From Grifola frondosa (taxonomy: Eukaryota; Basidiomycota; Agaricomycetes; Polyporales; Grifolaceae): 64,000 nucleotides of DNA. Under the pieces are notes generated by a model. It had not been told where the DNA came from and did no database searches. It was given only the letters and a program-made list of their open reading frames with translations. The stretch covers positions 1 through 64,000 of the forward strand of contig LUGG01000013.1 in the NCBI GenBank assembly GCA_001683735.1, read 5' to 3'. Of the stretch, positions 45,326 through 59,489 are shown in pieces (positions within the stretch are counted from its first letter, which is position 1; each line of letters opens with the position of its first letter). A program made the translations under genes and the position numbers.

Positions 45326-45875
45326 TTAGCTCACGTATCATCATTTTCTGGCTCAAATGCCACTACTCTTTTGCTTGCGCCATTTGGTATTATTTGCTTC
45401 GGAATGTATCATGTATACGATTCATCTCTTTCAGTCTCGAAATTCGCGCTATTATATCGTGAACAGTTCATTGCATCAAGACCAAACTAGCATCGCTCAT
45501 CGCGACATTCCAGATGTCGAGCTGCATGAAAGTGTGTGATGTGAGTTTCTGCTTCAATATGGTATTAATCAATGTTCTAATTCATACACAGCCATCGAAA
45601 TTTGACATATCAGCAAAGTCGGCAATCCTTTTCATTTAAACTAAGACCTAAAATCTAAGCCTTATTTCTATACGCATTTCTTGACATTTTCTTTTATATT
45701 GACATTTTCTTACCGAATACTGAATTTGCTTTGCAGTGATGGAAATTTCGTGTGCCTCGCTGCGTATTTGCCGATGGCGATGATGCTTGATGACTCAGGT
45801 GTGTAGGGTCGTCCAATGAATGGCATCCTTGTATGCGATGGCAATGATTTTGTGACTCGACAGGATCAAACGTAG

Positions 45876-45883
45876 TATAAATA
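45876..45883 (+). promoter_or_regulatory. TATA box of the DUF6698-like gene
   Basis: TATAAATA, 47 bp before ATG 45930. Confidence 0.5.
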
Positions 45884-45929
45884 CCTGGCAAGATTTTGTC
45901 CTTTGTACCCCACCATTTGATCGTGTTCA

Positions 45930-47338
45930 ATGAGTGACGTTTCCGGGACTTTCGTTAAGCGACCCAGTGCCCTCGAGCGGGGACCACATAAAAAACAGTA
46001 CATTCTATATTTTTTGTCTCTTGCTTCGTTTTTCTGAAATTTTGCTCTGGCAGCCGCATCTCTGACCCGCTTATCCATCATGGTCGACACTTTGGGCGCA
46101 CAGTTCATGCTATGTGTAACGTCGGAGCACTCATTACGAACTGTATGGTTCGTCTCAGTGAGGACGAACCAGAGGAATGTTTGTCTGTTCAGTATGTTCC
46201 CTTTCATTTATAATCTTGATAGCGATAGTCTCTTATCTTCGGTAGAGAAACACGCGAGCAGCGTGTTTATATGGAACTACTAGCGCTTGTTCCCTTCTTG
46301 GAGCAACGTCTCATGACTGATTGCGACGAGAACGAGATGATGAGAATTGCTGATCTGGTATGTACCTTATTTCAATTTGTGAATGATTGAAATTGATGGT
46401 ATGAAAGATCCAGCGAGGTGCTGCGAACGCAAGGGCTGACGACACGAAAAGCCTCAAGGATCCTATTTTAGATTGGATTGGCACACCAGGCGAGGCATTC
46501 GAACCTCCTCTTTCTCGTAACAGCAAGGTTAGTCGTGGTTATCAGCACGACGTTACTGGAGCTCTTCTTTGCCCGGCGGGTTTGGATTGGGAGAACCCGA
46601 CGTGAGTGGATTACAGTGTTAGAGTCAATCTGTCTATTGACCCCGCTTAGAACTAAGAAGCAGTTGAAGAGCGGTGAAATGGCTGTTCCGGGTGATCAAT
46701 GGCCGATCTTCCTCTATGCCGGCAAGTATAATCCAGAGGAACCGTGGGATGGATTGTTGAGGAGCAAACTCCTAGTTAAGGTACTGTTTTCAATCAGGCG
46801 ATCCCTTCATTTCGAGCCGATGTAATTCGATTGCAGGCCTACAGATATATCTTCACGTCTCCCAGTTCTGTTGATGATGAGACGAAAGCTACTAGAGCTG
46901 GCAATGCTCGAATTCACGGCATGACGAAGGTAACTCCAGCCTCAATTGCCTATATCGCGACACAGGTAATTCTCATTTTTATGCAGCGTTCATAATTCAT
47001 GTGTGTGTTAGGTCCGATTTGCGCTATCGTCTTCTCAAGTGTTTTCTAGAACGGACACAGCTACCGACTCGGAGCGATTCTATAACAGCATACTTAATGT
47101 CCTTACCGATGTTGAGGAAATTGAACAGATTAACGATCTGTTGGCTTGGTGGAACCGGTAAGCACCTTCCTTCCATCATACGGTGCTTCCTGCATTGAGA
47201 TATCACAGACAGATATTTCCGGTTATGCGACAGGTCTTCAGGCACCGGCAAAGAACAGTGCGCTCGCTAGAATACTAGAGAAGCGTGCACAAAAGAAAGC
47301 TGCCATGGCTGTTGGGGTGCCTGGTCCAAGTCAAATTT
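45930..47338 (+). pseudogene. DUF6698-like protein with two frame breaks
   Basis: I recognise this as a DUF6698-type protein, a fungal family of unknown role that is abundant in mushrooms. Exon 1 is 45930-46191 (MSDVSGTFVKRPSALERGPH; SDPLIHHGRHFGRTVHAMCN), exon 2 is 46246-46357 (EQRVYMELLALVPFLEQRLM), exon 3 is 46408-46601 (IQRGAANARADDTKSL; GALLCPAGLDWENP), exon 4 is 46651-46780 (SGEMAVPGDQWPIFLYAGKY), exon 5 is 46837-46965 (NARIHGMTKVTPASIAYIAT), exon 6 is 47012-47157 (VRFALSSSSVFSRTDTATDS; LLAWWNR) and exon 7 starts at 47209. A one-base shift in the T-runs at 46011-46032 and another just after RQIFP near 47222 break the frame. All introns look normal. It lies 600 bp downstream of gene X on the same strand. 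Confidence 0.7.
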
Positions 47339-47704
47339 AGGATTTGAATACTTTTTTTTTTCAGATGCGCAGTATGAAATACAAGTAATTGAATTGGTCG
47401 GCTCTCCTATCCCAGCCGTTTACTGGATACCTTAGCCCTATACCTACCGAGAGGGATACTGCACTCTCGCACAAACACCAGATGCCAGTGAACAGCGAGA
47501 CTTATTTCATCATCCTCACTCATGTTTGATTATTGGCATAATAGGCCCTAACCGCCTTCCAACAGTATGAGGTTGACTTGCATCTTGCGGAATGTGCAAG
47601 CGAGCCACATACACTTGATGTTTTGGTTTCTTATGGCATTTGCACCGATCATTTAATTATAACTGTCATTTACCAGCTATGTCAGGAAACTCTCAGTCGC
47701 TCGC

Positions 47705-47796
47705 GCCATGCCAGAGAGATAGAGGATGTTACCATCCATGGTGCTTTTTCCAGCATCGACGTGGCCGATGAATATGATATTTATATGTTCTTTGAC
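47705..47796 (-). pseudogene. Fragment of eRF3/SUP35 GTPase (P-loop exon)
   Basis: The minus strand reads KEHINIIFIGHVDAGKSTMD then GNILYLSGMA. This is the G1 P-loop (GHVDAGKST) start of the GTPase domain of translation release factor eRF3. The pattern KEHxNIxFIGHVDAGKSTMxGNILYLxGM fits eRF3 better than EF-1A. Only about 30 codons remain. Confidence 0.75.
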
Positions 47797-47853
47797 TGGG
47801 TACAACGCTCGATGGGACGTGATAGCATGACAACTAAGAATGTACCGTGCCCT

Positions 47854-48029
47854 ATGGCTGAGAAGATGTGTCAATGCTCAGGAGCTGAGGTGAGAGGTAT
47901 TTGTACAGAAGCAGGTAATTGATGCATGCATACATTGCGCAACTCTTTTTCTGACGACTCATAGGCATGTACGCGTTGCGTAAGCGCAGGCAGCGTGTTA
48001 CACAAGATGTTGAGTTTGCGGTCGCGAAG
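47854..48029 (+). pseudogene. Fragment of a 26S proteasome regulatory ATPase (Rpt6-like)
   Basis: Reads AEKMCQCSGAEVRGICTEA, then after a retained GT..AG intron (47915-47964) GMYALRKRRQRVTQDVEFAV. This is the C-terminal AAA helical region of a proteasome ATPase, closest in my reading to Rpt6/SUG1. One residue is missing in the TQEDFEFAV motif. The intact intron indicates a DNA-level copy, not a retroposed message. It lies 60 bp from the eRF3 fragment on the opposite strand. Confidence 0.75.
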
Positions 48030-50640
<2,611 letters not shown>

Positions 50641-50992
50641 GTACGAGATATCTAGAATAAGGAAGAGACAGGATAAGTGGCCTTCTGCACAGGCGACGGC
50701 GGTCGACGTACGAAGGTTGAGGAGGCGCGGGGCGTAGCTCCAGCGCGGTGCATCCACCGCGACGTTGACCACCTCCATATATTCCAGCACCCGATCGTGT
50801 CTTGCACCCTCTGACGTTCACGACAAGCAAAAATTCATTAATGTGAGGATGCTCATTAGACACTCAGAATTTCCCGCACAGAGCGTCCGACAGGCGCCGC
50901 GTCGACATTTCCCGCACCTTTACACCACAACCGCATCCTATCCAGGTAAGCAAATATTTGGCTGATTGTGATGTTGCTGACCACAGAATAGA

Positions 50993-51291
50993 ATGTGCTG
51001 GTATAATTACCGTGTCTACAAGTGTGGAAGGGTCAACAGAACCCTCCAGAAGTGCGACAATCCCAGGGGCACTTTTTTTTGGCGTCGCTCCTACGGCCGG
51101 CTCGTTCCCGTTCAGCTCCCTTGCCGCCCTACAGGCTCAGTCAACCAGTGGCCCAACACTTGGTGCCCAAGCTGCTGGAGGAAGGCAAAAGAATACAGGA
51201 AGCCGAGCCACAATGGCTCTCGGACATGCTATTTTGGCATGGTAAGTGCGTCTTCTCTTCTCATTTTTCCTACTAATCACAATCATAGTGA
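50993..51291 (+). CDS. 83-aa cysteine-rich protein, two exons, intact
   Basis: ATG 50993 opens MCWYNYRVYKCGRVNRTLQK. Exon 1 ends at 51241 and exon 2 supplies only the stop TGA (51289-51291) after a normal intron (GTAAGT, TACTAAT branch-like, ATAG). A leader intron (GTAAGC at 50946 to CCACAG at 50986) lies just before the ATG, which supports real transcription. Seven cysteines sit at residues 2, 11, 21, 44, 59, 62 and 80, including a WCPSCW pair. It is basic and aromatic-rich, with no signal peptide, so it is probably cytosolic and perhaps metal-binding. The MCxxxYxxYxCG opening is a pattern I associate with small fungal hypotheticals. Function unknown. Confidence 0.6.
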
Positions 51292-52492
51292 GTTAGTAGA
51301 TCATTTTCTTAGTGTCTGAAATATAATACTTCATTCGATGAGCTGTCGTTATACTACATTATATGAAAGACATGTCCAATCGGCGCCGCGTAGCATTCGC
51401 GGGTGGACATGAGTGGCATACGAGTTCGTCCTGGCTCGACAGTCTAGGGGACCAGCATGGACGGCGATTTCGTGCCAATACGACAGTACATCGTGCCTGA
51501 CACACAAATACCTCTTCATGATCAACCTGTACAACTCGTTCGACGTCATCCCTGACCTGTTCGCGACATTATTCCTGGTAGCGGCCACCTCTGGGTACCA
51601 TAACGTGTATGTCTACTCGTCGTTCCCGCATAGCTCTTTCTGCTTATTTTTTTCTCTCTCTGCACCCAGGTTCTTGTCTTTTTTTGTCGCTGTCGATTCT
51701 TCTCATTTTTTGGCTCCTTGTCGTTGCAAAAGAGCAGAAGCGTTCTTCAAATTCACTCGTGCCACGCACCCTGCTGCTCTATGCGCCCTCTCGCGTCCGC
51801 GTGCTCCACACGTCTCTCTGTGTCCACCCTCGCGCCCCTCGTGTCTGCTCTTCAGGACCGGCCACTCGCTCTCTCTTCTCGTTGCCGCTACTGCAACTCT
51901 GTCCACACTTGTATCGACGACCGGGCATGTCCGAGCGAACGCCGCCACCCCGTTCTCACTGCCCTCGTGCTCTGCCGCCATCCAGCCACACTACTCAACG
52001 TTCAACTGAGACATGCGCGGTGTCCGAGGCCGCACGCGTAGGCCACCTGAAGGATGTTGGGCGACGAGAGGGAAATAGGCATTTAGGTGAGTCCGTGGGA
52101 CTAGTTAGTACGGTGCGCAAATGCGCGATTACATCTCCAGGGATGCGATTCGGGACAGTATAAGAGATGGTGTGCGGGATGGTGGTATGCGAGATTCGCC
52201 ACGGGAGTATTCCCCACACGATTTCTCGACGTCAACTTTCCACAAGTCTTCACAACCCTCTACATATGCTGGCGATCGCCGGCCGACATTGACATCGAAT
52301 TTGCCCACTGGAACCGGCTTCTCTTCCGTTATTGCACCCCGGATGGTCAACTCGCCACAGGCGATCGGCGTCGGAATAGGTGATAGCTGGTCGTCGAAGC
52401 CGGCCGCATTCTCGCCCCGCCGCTTCCCAATAGGCAGTCCGCCGAAGGAGGAGGCGGCTGCATCTCTTAACCAAACATCTCGCCCTTGATGC
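51292..52492 (+). other. Low-complexity stretch with one possible terminal exon
   Basis: Plus-strand frame 52121-52489 (RDYISRDAIRDSIRDGVRDG repeats, then a Ser/Pro-rich end with SWSSKPAAFSPRRFPIGSPP) follows a CTCCAG acceptor near 52136 and could be the last exon of a gene whose upstream exons I cannot trace. The rest (51300-52080) is pyrimidine-rich with no supported gene. Confidence 0.3.
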
Positions 52493-52780
52493 CAATTATG
52501 CCACTGCACGCTGAGACAATGTCATTATTTTGTCTCCATTTAATCCTCGGTGAATTAGATACAACAATTTTACCTCTTTCAACAGTACGTACAATATATT
52601 GACATGTACTGCAATTATGACACTGCATGCTGAGATAATGTCATTATTTTGTCTCCATTTAATCCTCGGTGAATTAGATACAACAATTTACCTCTTTCAA
52701 CAGTACATACAATATATTGACATGTACTGCAATTATGACACTGCACGCTGAGACAATCTCATTATTTTTTGTCACTTTAA
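52493..52780 (+). repeat. 119-bp tandem repeat, about 2.4 copies
   Basis: Units start at 52493, 52612 and 52730 with CAATTATGACACTGCACGCT-type sequence. The third is cut off and diverges after ctcattatttttt. Periods are 119 and 118 bp. Confidence 0.9.
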
Positions 52781-53159
52781 TTCTTGGTCGGAGTGTTGTA
52801 AGTTTGTTCTTGTACGGTAAAGTCAAATAATTTATTATTATAACAACACATGCTTCGGGACCGCGATCAGTACCATCTATGTATATCGGCGTCTCCTAAA
52901 TTTTCCGATGAACCACAAACATAGTAGGTATATACGAGATAGTGATGGTCGTTTAGTGTACATGATACGGTCATGCTGCGGCAGGTCTATAAGTTATGAT
53001 ATCCAGTACATGTCTCCAAGAAAGCATCGAAGTGCAACGCCCGACTTCAGACATGCTCCAATGCCCACAAGCATCTTTCTTCTAGGGTCAGCATTAGCAT
53101 ATGAAAGGTATTCAGATGATAATAATGCCATGCGAACCAAAAAATATTGCTGTCCTAGC

Positions 53160-54847
53160 TCACACCCTGACTCCGGACAGACCATGTTCGGCTTCTGATG
53201 GTGCAAGAATGCTAGCATGGCCTGAAGCCATTTCCTGTTCCCAGTCCAACAAGTCCTCGTGCCCGCTCTCTCCACCGACTCCCTGATCATCCAAGGAACC
53301 AGGATCGATTGCAGAGAATGAGAATTCGTGTTCCAGAGGGGCACCTAGAGGTTCGACGAAAGCCGCAAATTGGATAGAGCCAACAAACGACGGGCGACTG
53401 GAGTCTTCAGTGCCGCGCTTGGATGCGTCGACCTCGCGGAGGTTGAGCATGAACCGTGATATGATGATTGCTGTTATTCTGTATGATAACGGATATCAGC
53501 AGAAATGAAAATGAACAGCAATTAATTGCAGTTACTTACGGGTCGATGAAGGAGGCGATATACGAGGCTTCGTTCTGACAATGGTACACATGTCTCGTGA
53601 GTGAGTATCGGCAGGGATACGAGATGAATATACTTACAAATGTTTCTCCCAAATATACGAATATGATATCTGCAATGTTCAAGATCAATAAGGCTCTATG
53701 AGGTGCATGGTTGTTAAATAATATCATGCCTGTCTGGACTATTCGTAACCTACAAGAAGTATATTGTGCCTGATGCAGATGCATCAGGTCAGCACATATT
53801 ATCGAGGCAAGAATTGATACTGACCATCCCTCAAGATCAATGTGTGCAATGGAGTTTGGAGAGTAGCCTCTGCGACGCCTCGACTTCTCCAGTATGTCTG
53901 GTGTACAGTCACTCCAAGAACAAGCATGTCCGTAGTGATTGTTGTCGCACGCTCTACATACCCAACTGTGAGTGTTGCATGAGCTGAGCACTTGAGCAGT
54001 GTGAGGCCAATAGTAATGCATACATCTATATGACACGCGGATTCAGTAAACAGGATGCATTGACATGGATGAATTTCACTGACGTGTTTGTGAGTGCCGG
54101 TGAGACCAAAATGACATTTGTGCAATTGACAGGAGGTGGAGCTACAATCACCACTTGCCGAACAGCGTCAAACTAGAAGCATGTGTCACACTTCAATTAC
54201 ATGCCAAGCTCGATGCAGAGGACTCGGCTCACCAGCACAATGCCGACAGGGACCAGCGACAGGGCTAATACCAATGAAGCAATGTCCCATCGACGACCAG
54301 ACAATGCATACACTCGGAGACCCGAGAATGCTTCACAGAATACAAATGTCCAGTCAGAAGTGAAAATATCATATGATAAATGGGGACTCACCAGCCACAA
54401 GAAAAATGAAGACCAAATCCAAAGCTGTCGAGAACCAAATTAATGCGGAACAGCTCTGGAAATTTGAGTGAGCTAAGACAGTCTACAGTAATGGGACAGG
54501 AGCGGTACCATTGATGATAGTGGATATATTGACGGAAGGGCGAGAATATTCTGTAGAACAATAGGATATCTTGCCAGCAAGAATACTAAAGTGGCTGCTG
54601 AAAATGGACGCTTCCAGACCAGTTGATATTCACGATCAAATGTGATAAGATAGTCAAAGATGAGGAGAGCTGTGACAAATGGGAATGAGAAAATGATTCC
54701 AGATTGTAAGTGAACCACGGACCGGTTGTTGATACAGTGCAACATGTTGCGATGAAGCTACGTGATAGGATATATTAGATGAGGAAAGATTGCGGGGAGT
54801 ATCACTCACACTTGCTGATCCTCTTCGGCGGTGATAGTGGATGACAT
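53160..54847 (-). CDS. DUF6533-type membrane protein, copy B, full-length layout
   Basis: ATG 54847 starts MSSTITAEEDQQ, followed by an intron (54809 to about 54765). Then FSFPFVTALLIFDYLITFDR, EYQLVWKRPFSAATLVFLLA (about 54700-54570), a hydrophobic exon (ALIWFSTALDLVFIFLVA, about 54455-54400), AFSGLRVYALSGRRW and ALSLVPVGIVLVS (about 54345-54210), a conserved APPPVNCTNVIL loop, TTITTDMLVLGVTVHQTYW (about 53935), TLQTPLHTLILRDG, NIADIIFVYLGETFVSIFI, and a tail with MLNLREVDASKRGTEDSSRP and AAFVEPLGAPLEHEFSF ending at 53160. About seven membrane helices are expected. The layout is complete, but I could not verify every splice junction, so some may be broken. Role unknown. Confidence 0.6.
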
Positions 54848-57305
54848 GATACGAGGTAGTTTGAAAGACTTGGGATTGAATAATTTAGAGGAGACGGAGA
54901 GACCTGACTCTTATATCCACCCTCCAGGACAACATCACCGCACTGAGATATTCTCGCTGTCACGATCTGATTGACCGAGTCTATGCTGTGATATTTTCGG
55001 AGGCACAGTTTCATACAAAATGCAATTGAATTACATGAGCGGGCCACTCGAAGAGGGCGTAACAATGCAGAGCTCACCTCAGCACCGCATTCGAGCACTG
55101 GTGATAATGTTCACTCAAGACCCCAGCGTATCACGGTTGAGTCCCCGACAACACGAAGGGACATTTGAAGGTTCGCCGCGAGTGGTTGAGATAAGGCGAC
55201 TGCGATGATATATCGCTTCATCAGGAAATGGGTTTATCTCCTCACGGTCCGTATGACACCGTATGGAGCCAAGGAGCGGATGAAGAGTCCCCCCAAATTG
55301 CGGAGATGACCGGATCCTCCCGGCGCTGCATGGAGATCGACGCCTCCATATGGAGCCAAAGGAGCCATTCCCACGGTCGCTCAAAACACGAAGGTAAGCT
55401 CTCACAAAGACATCTCTGTGTAATTGGTCTAATTTCAATACAATTCGAGTAGCTACTATGAGTGTGATGTATATTATCAATGTCTTATACTGAAATATAC
55501 TCATTGCTGTGAGCTTGTACAGTGTTATTCAGTTCAGCTCATATGTGGTATTGATTGCTCTGAATAACTCAAAAAAAACTATGAGGCACCATACATCACA
55601 ATTGAGAAGTGGTGTGGCACATTTTTGTTGCTTCACTGAATTCAAATAGAATATTTGTGTCTTGCTGTCTCTGCCTGTCTCCGCACGGAGAGTGCTATCT
55701 CAATTTGGCACCGAAAGAAAGTGGCGGAGATTGAATCTCCGCTCGGAGATATCCTGGTTTCCTGATGTTCCGAAAATATTGCAACACGCATCCACGGACC
55801 ATGCTAGACATCAGTAAGATGAACAACGCAGAGAACAGCCTGATCGGCCATGACGTCTTCTCCGAACATAATACAACAGCACGGACTCAAGGTGCGCAAA
55901 CGACGGTTGTAAATAGACAACCCATCGTCGAAAGGGGGGCATCAGAAGGAAGTCGAAGCAGAGGCTGCGTATCAACCACGGTAAGTTCGTTGTTTGCCAG
56001 ATGAGATGGGAATAGAGCCAGTTGCGACCTCGATCTCGGTTGCACATTATCCGTCGAGCGATGTGCTGCGTCCACGGCGGAGTGCAACGATGCTCCGCCG
56101 TCACGCAACGACATCTATGCCAGCGATGAACAAAGTTCAACTCCGCATCATTGTTGTGCCGAACGTCATGGACTTCAGCCACTTGCAAACGCGCATCTGC
56201 AATATACAGTCGCCCGCGATCGCGCGTCATCATTGGGCCAGCTGCTAGAAGTGCGAGTGAACAGCAGGGACTGTCTCGGTCGCTCGTAGGAACGCGCGGA
56301 AGATGTGGAGCGTGTGTGTCGTCCCATACAAATAAGTTCCATCTGACTATAGCATTCTAAAGCACAGGTGGTTCCTTGGAGAAATCATTCATGTTGGCTG
56401 AGAGCTCTGAGAAGTCCAAAAACAGTGCGGGGATGAAATTATAACAATTTGAGCTTGCCGCAAACATTACATGGTCCTTCGGATGTTTGATATGTAGCTT
56501 ATATCATTCGGCTTGGAACAGCAATTATGTGACAGACGTCTGCGCACGACTACGTCAGTCGGGGCGTAGAGTCCTGCAGGATTCAGCAACCGCTCATCGT
56601 TCGAAGCCCATGTGATTCACTCACATCGCACAATACGCGTACCATAGCAAACGCACTGTGGTGCTGAATATAGCGACAGCGATGCGTTCTGCAGTCCCCC
56701 GTCTGCAGGCCAGCTACTAGTCGGGGAAGACTGTGTGTCTTCGAGAAATTGCACAAAGAAATGGAGATGATGAGAACGGCGCGAACGCGCACGTCAATGG
56801 TCGGCTGAATATATGGTGACGACTGTGCGAGTAGGTGAGTGTAATCAGGTGGACTGTGAGGTGGCGCACAGACATTGGTCGGATGCGGATTTGTGAATGC
56901 AAGATGGCGCATGTTGAGAGGGCACGCGAGGGGACCATCTAGGACAGGGAACAAAGCCAAGCCAAGCCGCAGGGAGCTCAAAAGTGGCGTAGTAGTACAT
57001 ATATGTCCTCCGCTTGTTCACAGCGTGCGATCTAATTGGATCTGGTGTTATCTGGTATGCCACATACAATCCATCAGCAGGCTTGCGCATGAGAGGAATG
57101 ACGTACGGATGGAACACAAACTCTAACGCCACAAGAACCTGGCGAAGTGGACAGCGAAGGGTTGTGTAGGAGGCATTGAGAGCGATAAGCAAGCAGGAAG
57201 CTGTGAGATAGCAGGATTGGAGGAGAGGGGACCCGGCGGAAGGAGGACGGCGGCTGATAATGTTCGCAGAAGAAATGGGATGAGTTTCTGTAGGCAGGAA
57301 GCCCG

Positions 57306-57850
57306 GTGTCGGGAAGACGGGAGCCTAGTCTAACGGGTCATAAGAGACTGGGAGTCCCGGCGAGGTCGACGCTCACGTTGGCTCGCGCTTGGCCCACTCA
57401 GGAGAATTCCGACCCATGTTCGTCGCCGCAACGTCCGTCGACTACGAGGGGTCCTCGGGCAAGCGACGGTGGACGGGCCTGCACGAATTGTCGGATGGGA
57501 AAGAACAGGTACGAAGAAGGGGTCTGTCTTCCCCTGTTGTCGCTGCCAGTTGAGCGGCACACCTTCCAGAGAAGAACAATGTGAAGGCCATGTCCAACTG
57601 AGTAAGTAGCCGTGGACTTGTCGCAGCACTCTTACTCACTGCTTCTATTTGCACTCAGACGACTCTAATGTCTGGAAGGACAACACTCTCACCCCATATT
57701 CGCTCATCCGGCTCACCGCCACCTTGCCGTTGTCACCATCACTGGATGCTAGGCATGCAATCCTCCCGAGCGCGCATTCTCTCCGTCGAACAGTCCTGAA
57801 ACCAAGCTTAGAGCAAAAGCGAAGAACAGCATGTGAGAAGTAGCAAGTAT
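57306..57850 (+). pseudogene. Zn2Cys6 regulator remnant, copy B
   Basis: Carries the zinc-cluster exon in altered form (ACTNCRMGKNRYEEG, where the third Cys is Tyr), a piece of the second exon (CQLS) joined early to a shortened tail, and a shadow of the coiled-coil exon near 57745-57800. Frames do not join. It is a dead copy of the gene at 63272. Confidence 0.7.
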
Positions 57851-58000
57851 GTATCACCAGGACAGTCCCAGGACAATCTCTGCAAGTTTCTGGCATTGAA
57901 TCGGCGATCTTTGTGGCTGCGATCGATCTAACGCGCTCCACGTGGCCATAGGCGTCTACCAGAGACCAAGATTTGTCCGTCACTTATCCTGCTGCATCCT

Positions 58001-58890
58001 GTGCGGACTCGTTTGGCACATAGGCTCTGGGCTCTGCCGCGCACTTCTCGAAGGCTCAGCGCTCACTAGTCACTGGCCACCTGCTCCTAATCTCACAACC
58101 TGTCAAGACCACTTTTGCGACACCACGTTAAAACTGCCTTGCTTCCGATCGCGAGTCAAGCCCACTGGAGCCTTCAGCTGTCATCCTGCCGGGAACGTCT
58201 ATACCAATCCATCAGGCAAACGGAGGACTAGCAGCCGTCCCAGGTAACGTCGTCGTGCTTGCCTTCTGTATGTACCTGAGCTTCGATCATCGGCGTGTTC
58301 ATGCGTGTAAGCACCTTTCCCGGATACTGCTCGTGAGGAGCTGACGGGCGCTACAGAGACTGAATTATCACGCCAGCTCAGGTCTCCGGCGGCGGTATAT
58401 CCTGGACGCTGAATCGTGGCTTAGATCCTCATTTTTCAGTGTTCTCTCTTGAGAAACTTCAAGTTCTGTTTTCCTCACGTGTCTTGGTTCTGCAAGTCGT
58501 CAACGCCCGTTGCACGGCTCTCTTTCGTACCTCTTGACGCACGCCCGCATGTTCCGGACATCCTACATTGTGCTCTCGCTCCCATGCAAAGCATCCTCTT
58601 CATGTATGCCAGCACTGTGGATCGACGACTCTTTCGACTAGTGCATACTCTGTATTTCCTGAGTCTACAGTCAGTGTTTTTGCACGCAAACTTATCCTAT
58701 ATGCTTCTAGTGCTTCAGTAAATCCTGTCACGATGGGCCTAGCCAGTGCCGTAGAGCCCATGAATGACCACAGGGTCTGATCGTAAAGCACCTCATCCGG
58801 GGTTTGGGAGGTGCATGCATGTCCTCACGAAACGCTTTTTAATTATCAAAAAATCCCTTTTAGCTTTCTCTACCTTATAGTAGACTGAGC
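58001..58890. other. Inter-block stretch
   Basis: No supported gene. 58600-58820 repeats 5381-5600 of copy A in the same orientation (cgacgactctttcgactagtgcata and the following ~200 bp), showing that this segment moved independently of the rest of the block. Confidence 0.5.
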
Positions 58891-58897
58891 TCATGTG

Positions 58898-59242
58898 TCA
58901 TACACAAGACTTCACCTCTCGGCACATCGCGAACGAAATTTCCCGTTGGGTCTCGGATATGCGAGTCCATTCTCCGAAGTCAACGGTGACGGTGACCAAG
59001 TGGTACGTGTCTTCGCGTGGCTTGGGTGTTGAGAATGCCGTCCCAAGTTCAAACCCGTCCAATACACGTATAGAGGTGGGAATGAAATATGATCGCTCAG
59101 AATTGTCGCGTGCTCCGACAGACGGTACGTGGCTGAGACCTTCGCTAGGTGGGCGTACAGTCGCGTGAACGTTGATGGTTGTTTTATCTCTTTCCTTTGG
59201 CGATCCGGGATAGCGAATGTATTGTAGGTTACGATTAGCCAT
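58898..59242 (-). CDS. 114-aa hypothetical
   Basis: Single frame from ATG 59242 (MANRNLQYIRYPGSPKERDK) to a stop at 58898, with a plausible soluble beta-type composition (TYHLVTVTVDFGEWTRISET). It lies between blocks B and C. No motif, promoter or splice support, so it may be chance. Confidence 0.3.
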   Translation of the reverse strand: MANRNLQYIRYPGSPKERDKTTINVHATVRPPSEGLSHVPSVGARDNSERSYFIPTSIRVLDGFELGTAFSTPKPREDTYHLVTVTVDFGEWTRISETQREISFAMCREVKSCV

Positions 59243-59489
59243 CGATAGAGAGCTGCATGTTTGTAAGAATGATCTCCGTCGATTATCTCATAGGCAGAAC
59301 GACTTAGTCACATCCTCGCTCATGCATAGTACTTCTCAAACATCACATATAACTCTGAATTTACACATAAGAAAGCAATGAACAGCGACACCCGACACAC
59401 TCCAATTCCTGCATGTGTCCTCCTTGAGACGAGCATCAGCGATTACGAGATATCAGGGAGAAACCAATGCCACACGGACGGAAAGACAA

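Larger units (their letters stand above)
53160..58000 (-). repeat. Copy B of the Zn2Cys6/DUF6533 block
   Basis: Inverted relative to copy A and parallel to copy C (59490-63960). The DUF6533 gene is at its left end on the minus strand and the regulator remnant near its right end on the plus strand. The 2.4 kb between them (54850-57300) has no supported gene but is conserved among the three copies, including a stretch near 56990-57180 with an acatatatgtcctccg TATA-like patch. Confidence 0.8.

Noticed and set aside
45866..46207. Minus-strand 113-codon frame over the DUF6698 gene
   Set aside because: The plus strand shows family motifs, a TATA box and consistent splice sites there. The minus frame is a shadow.
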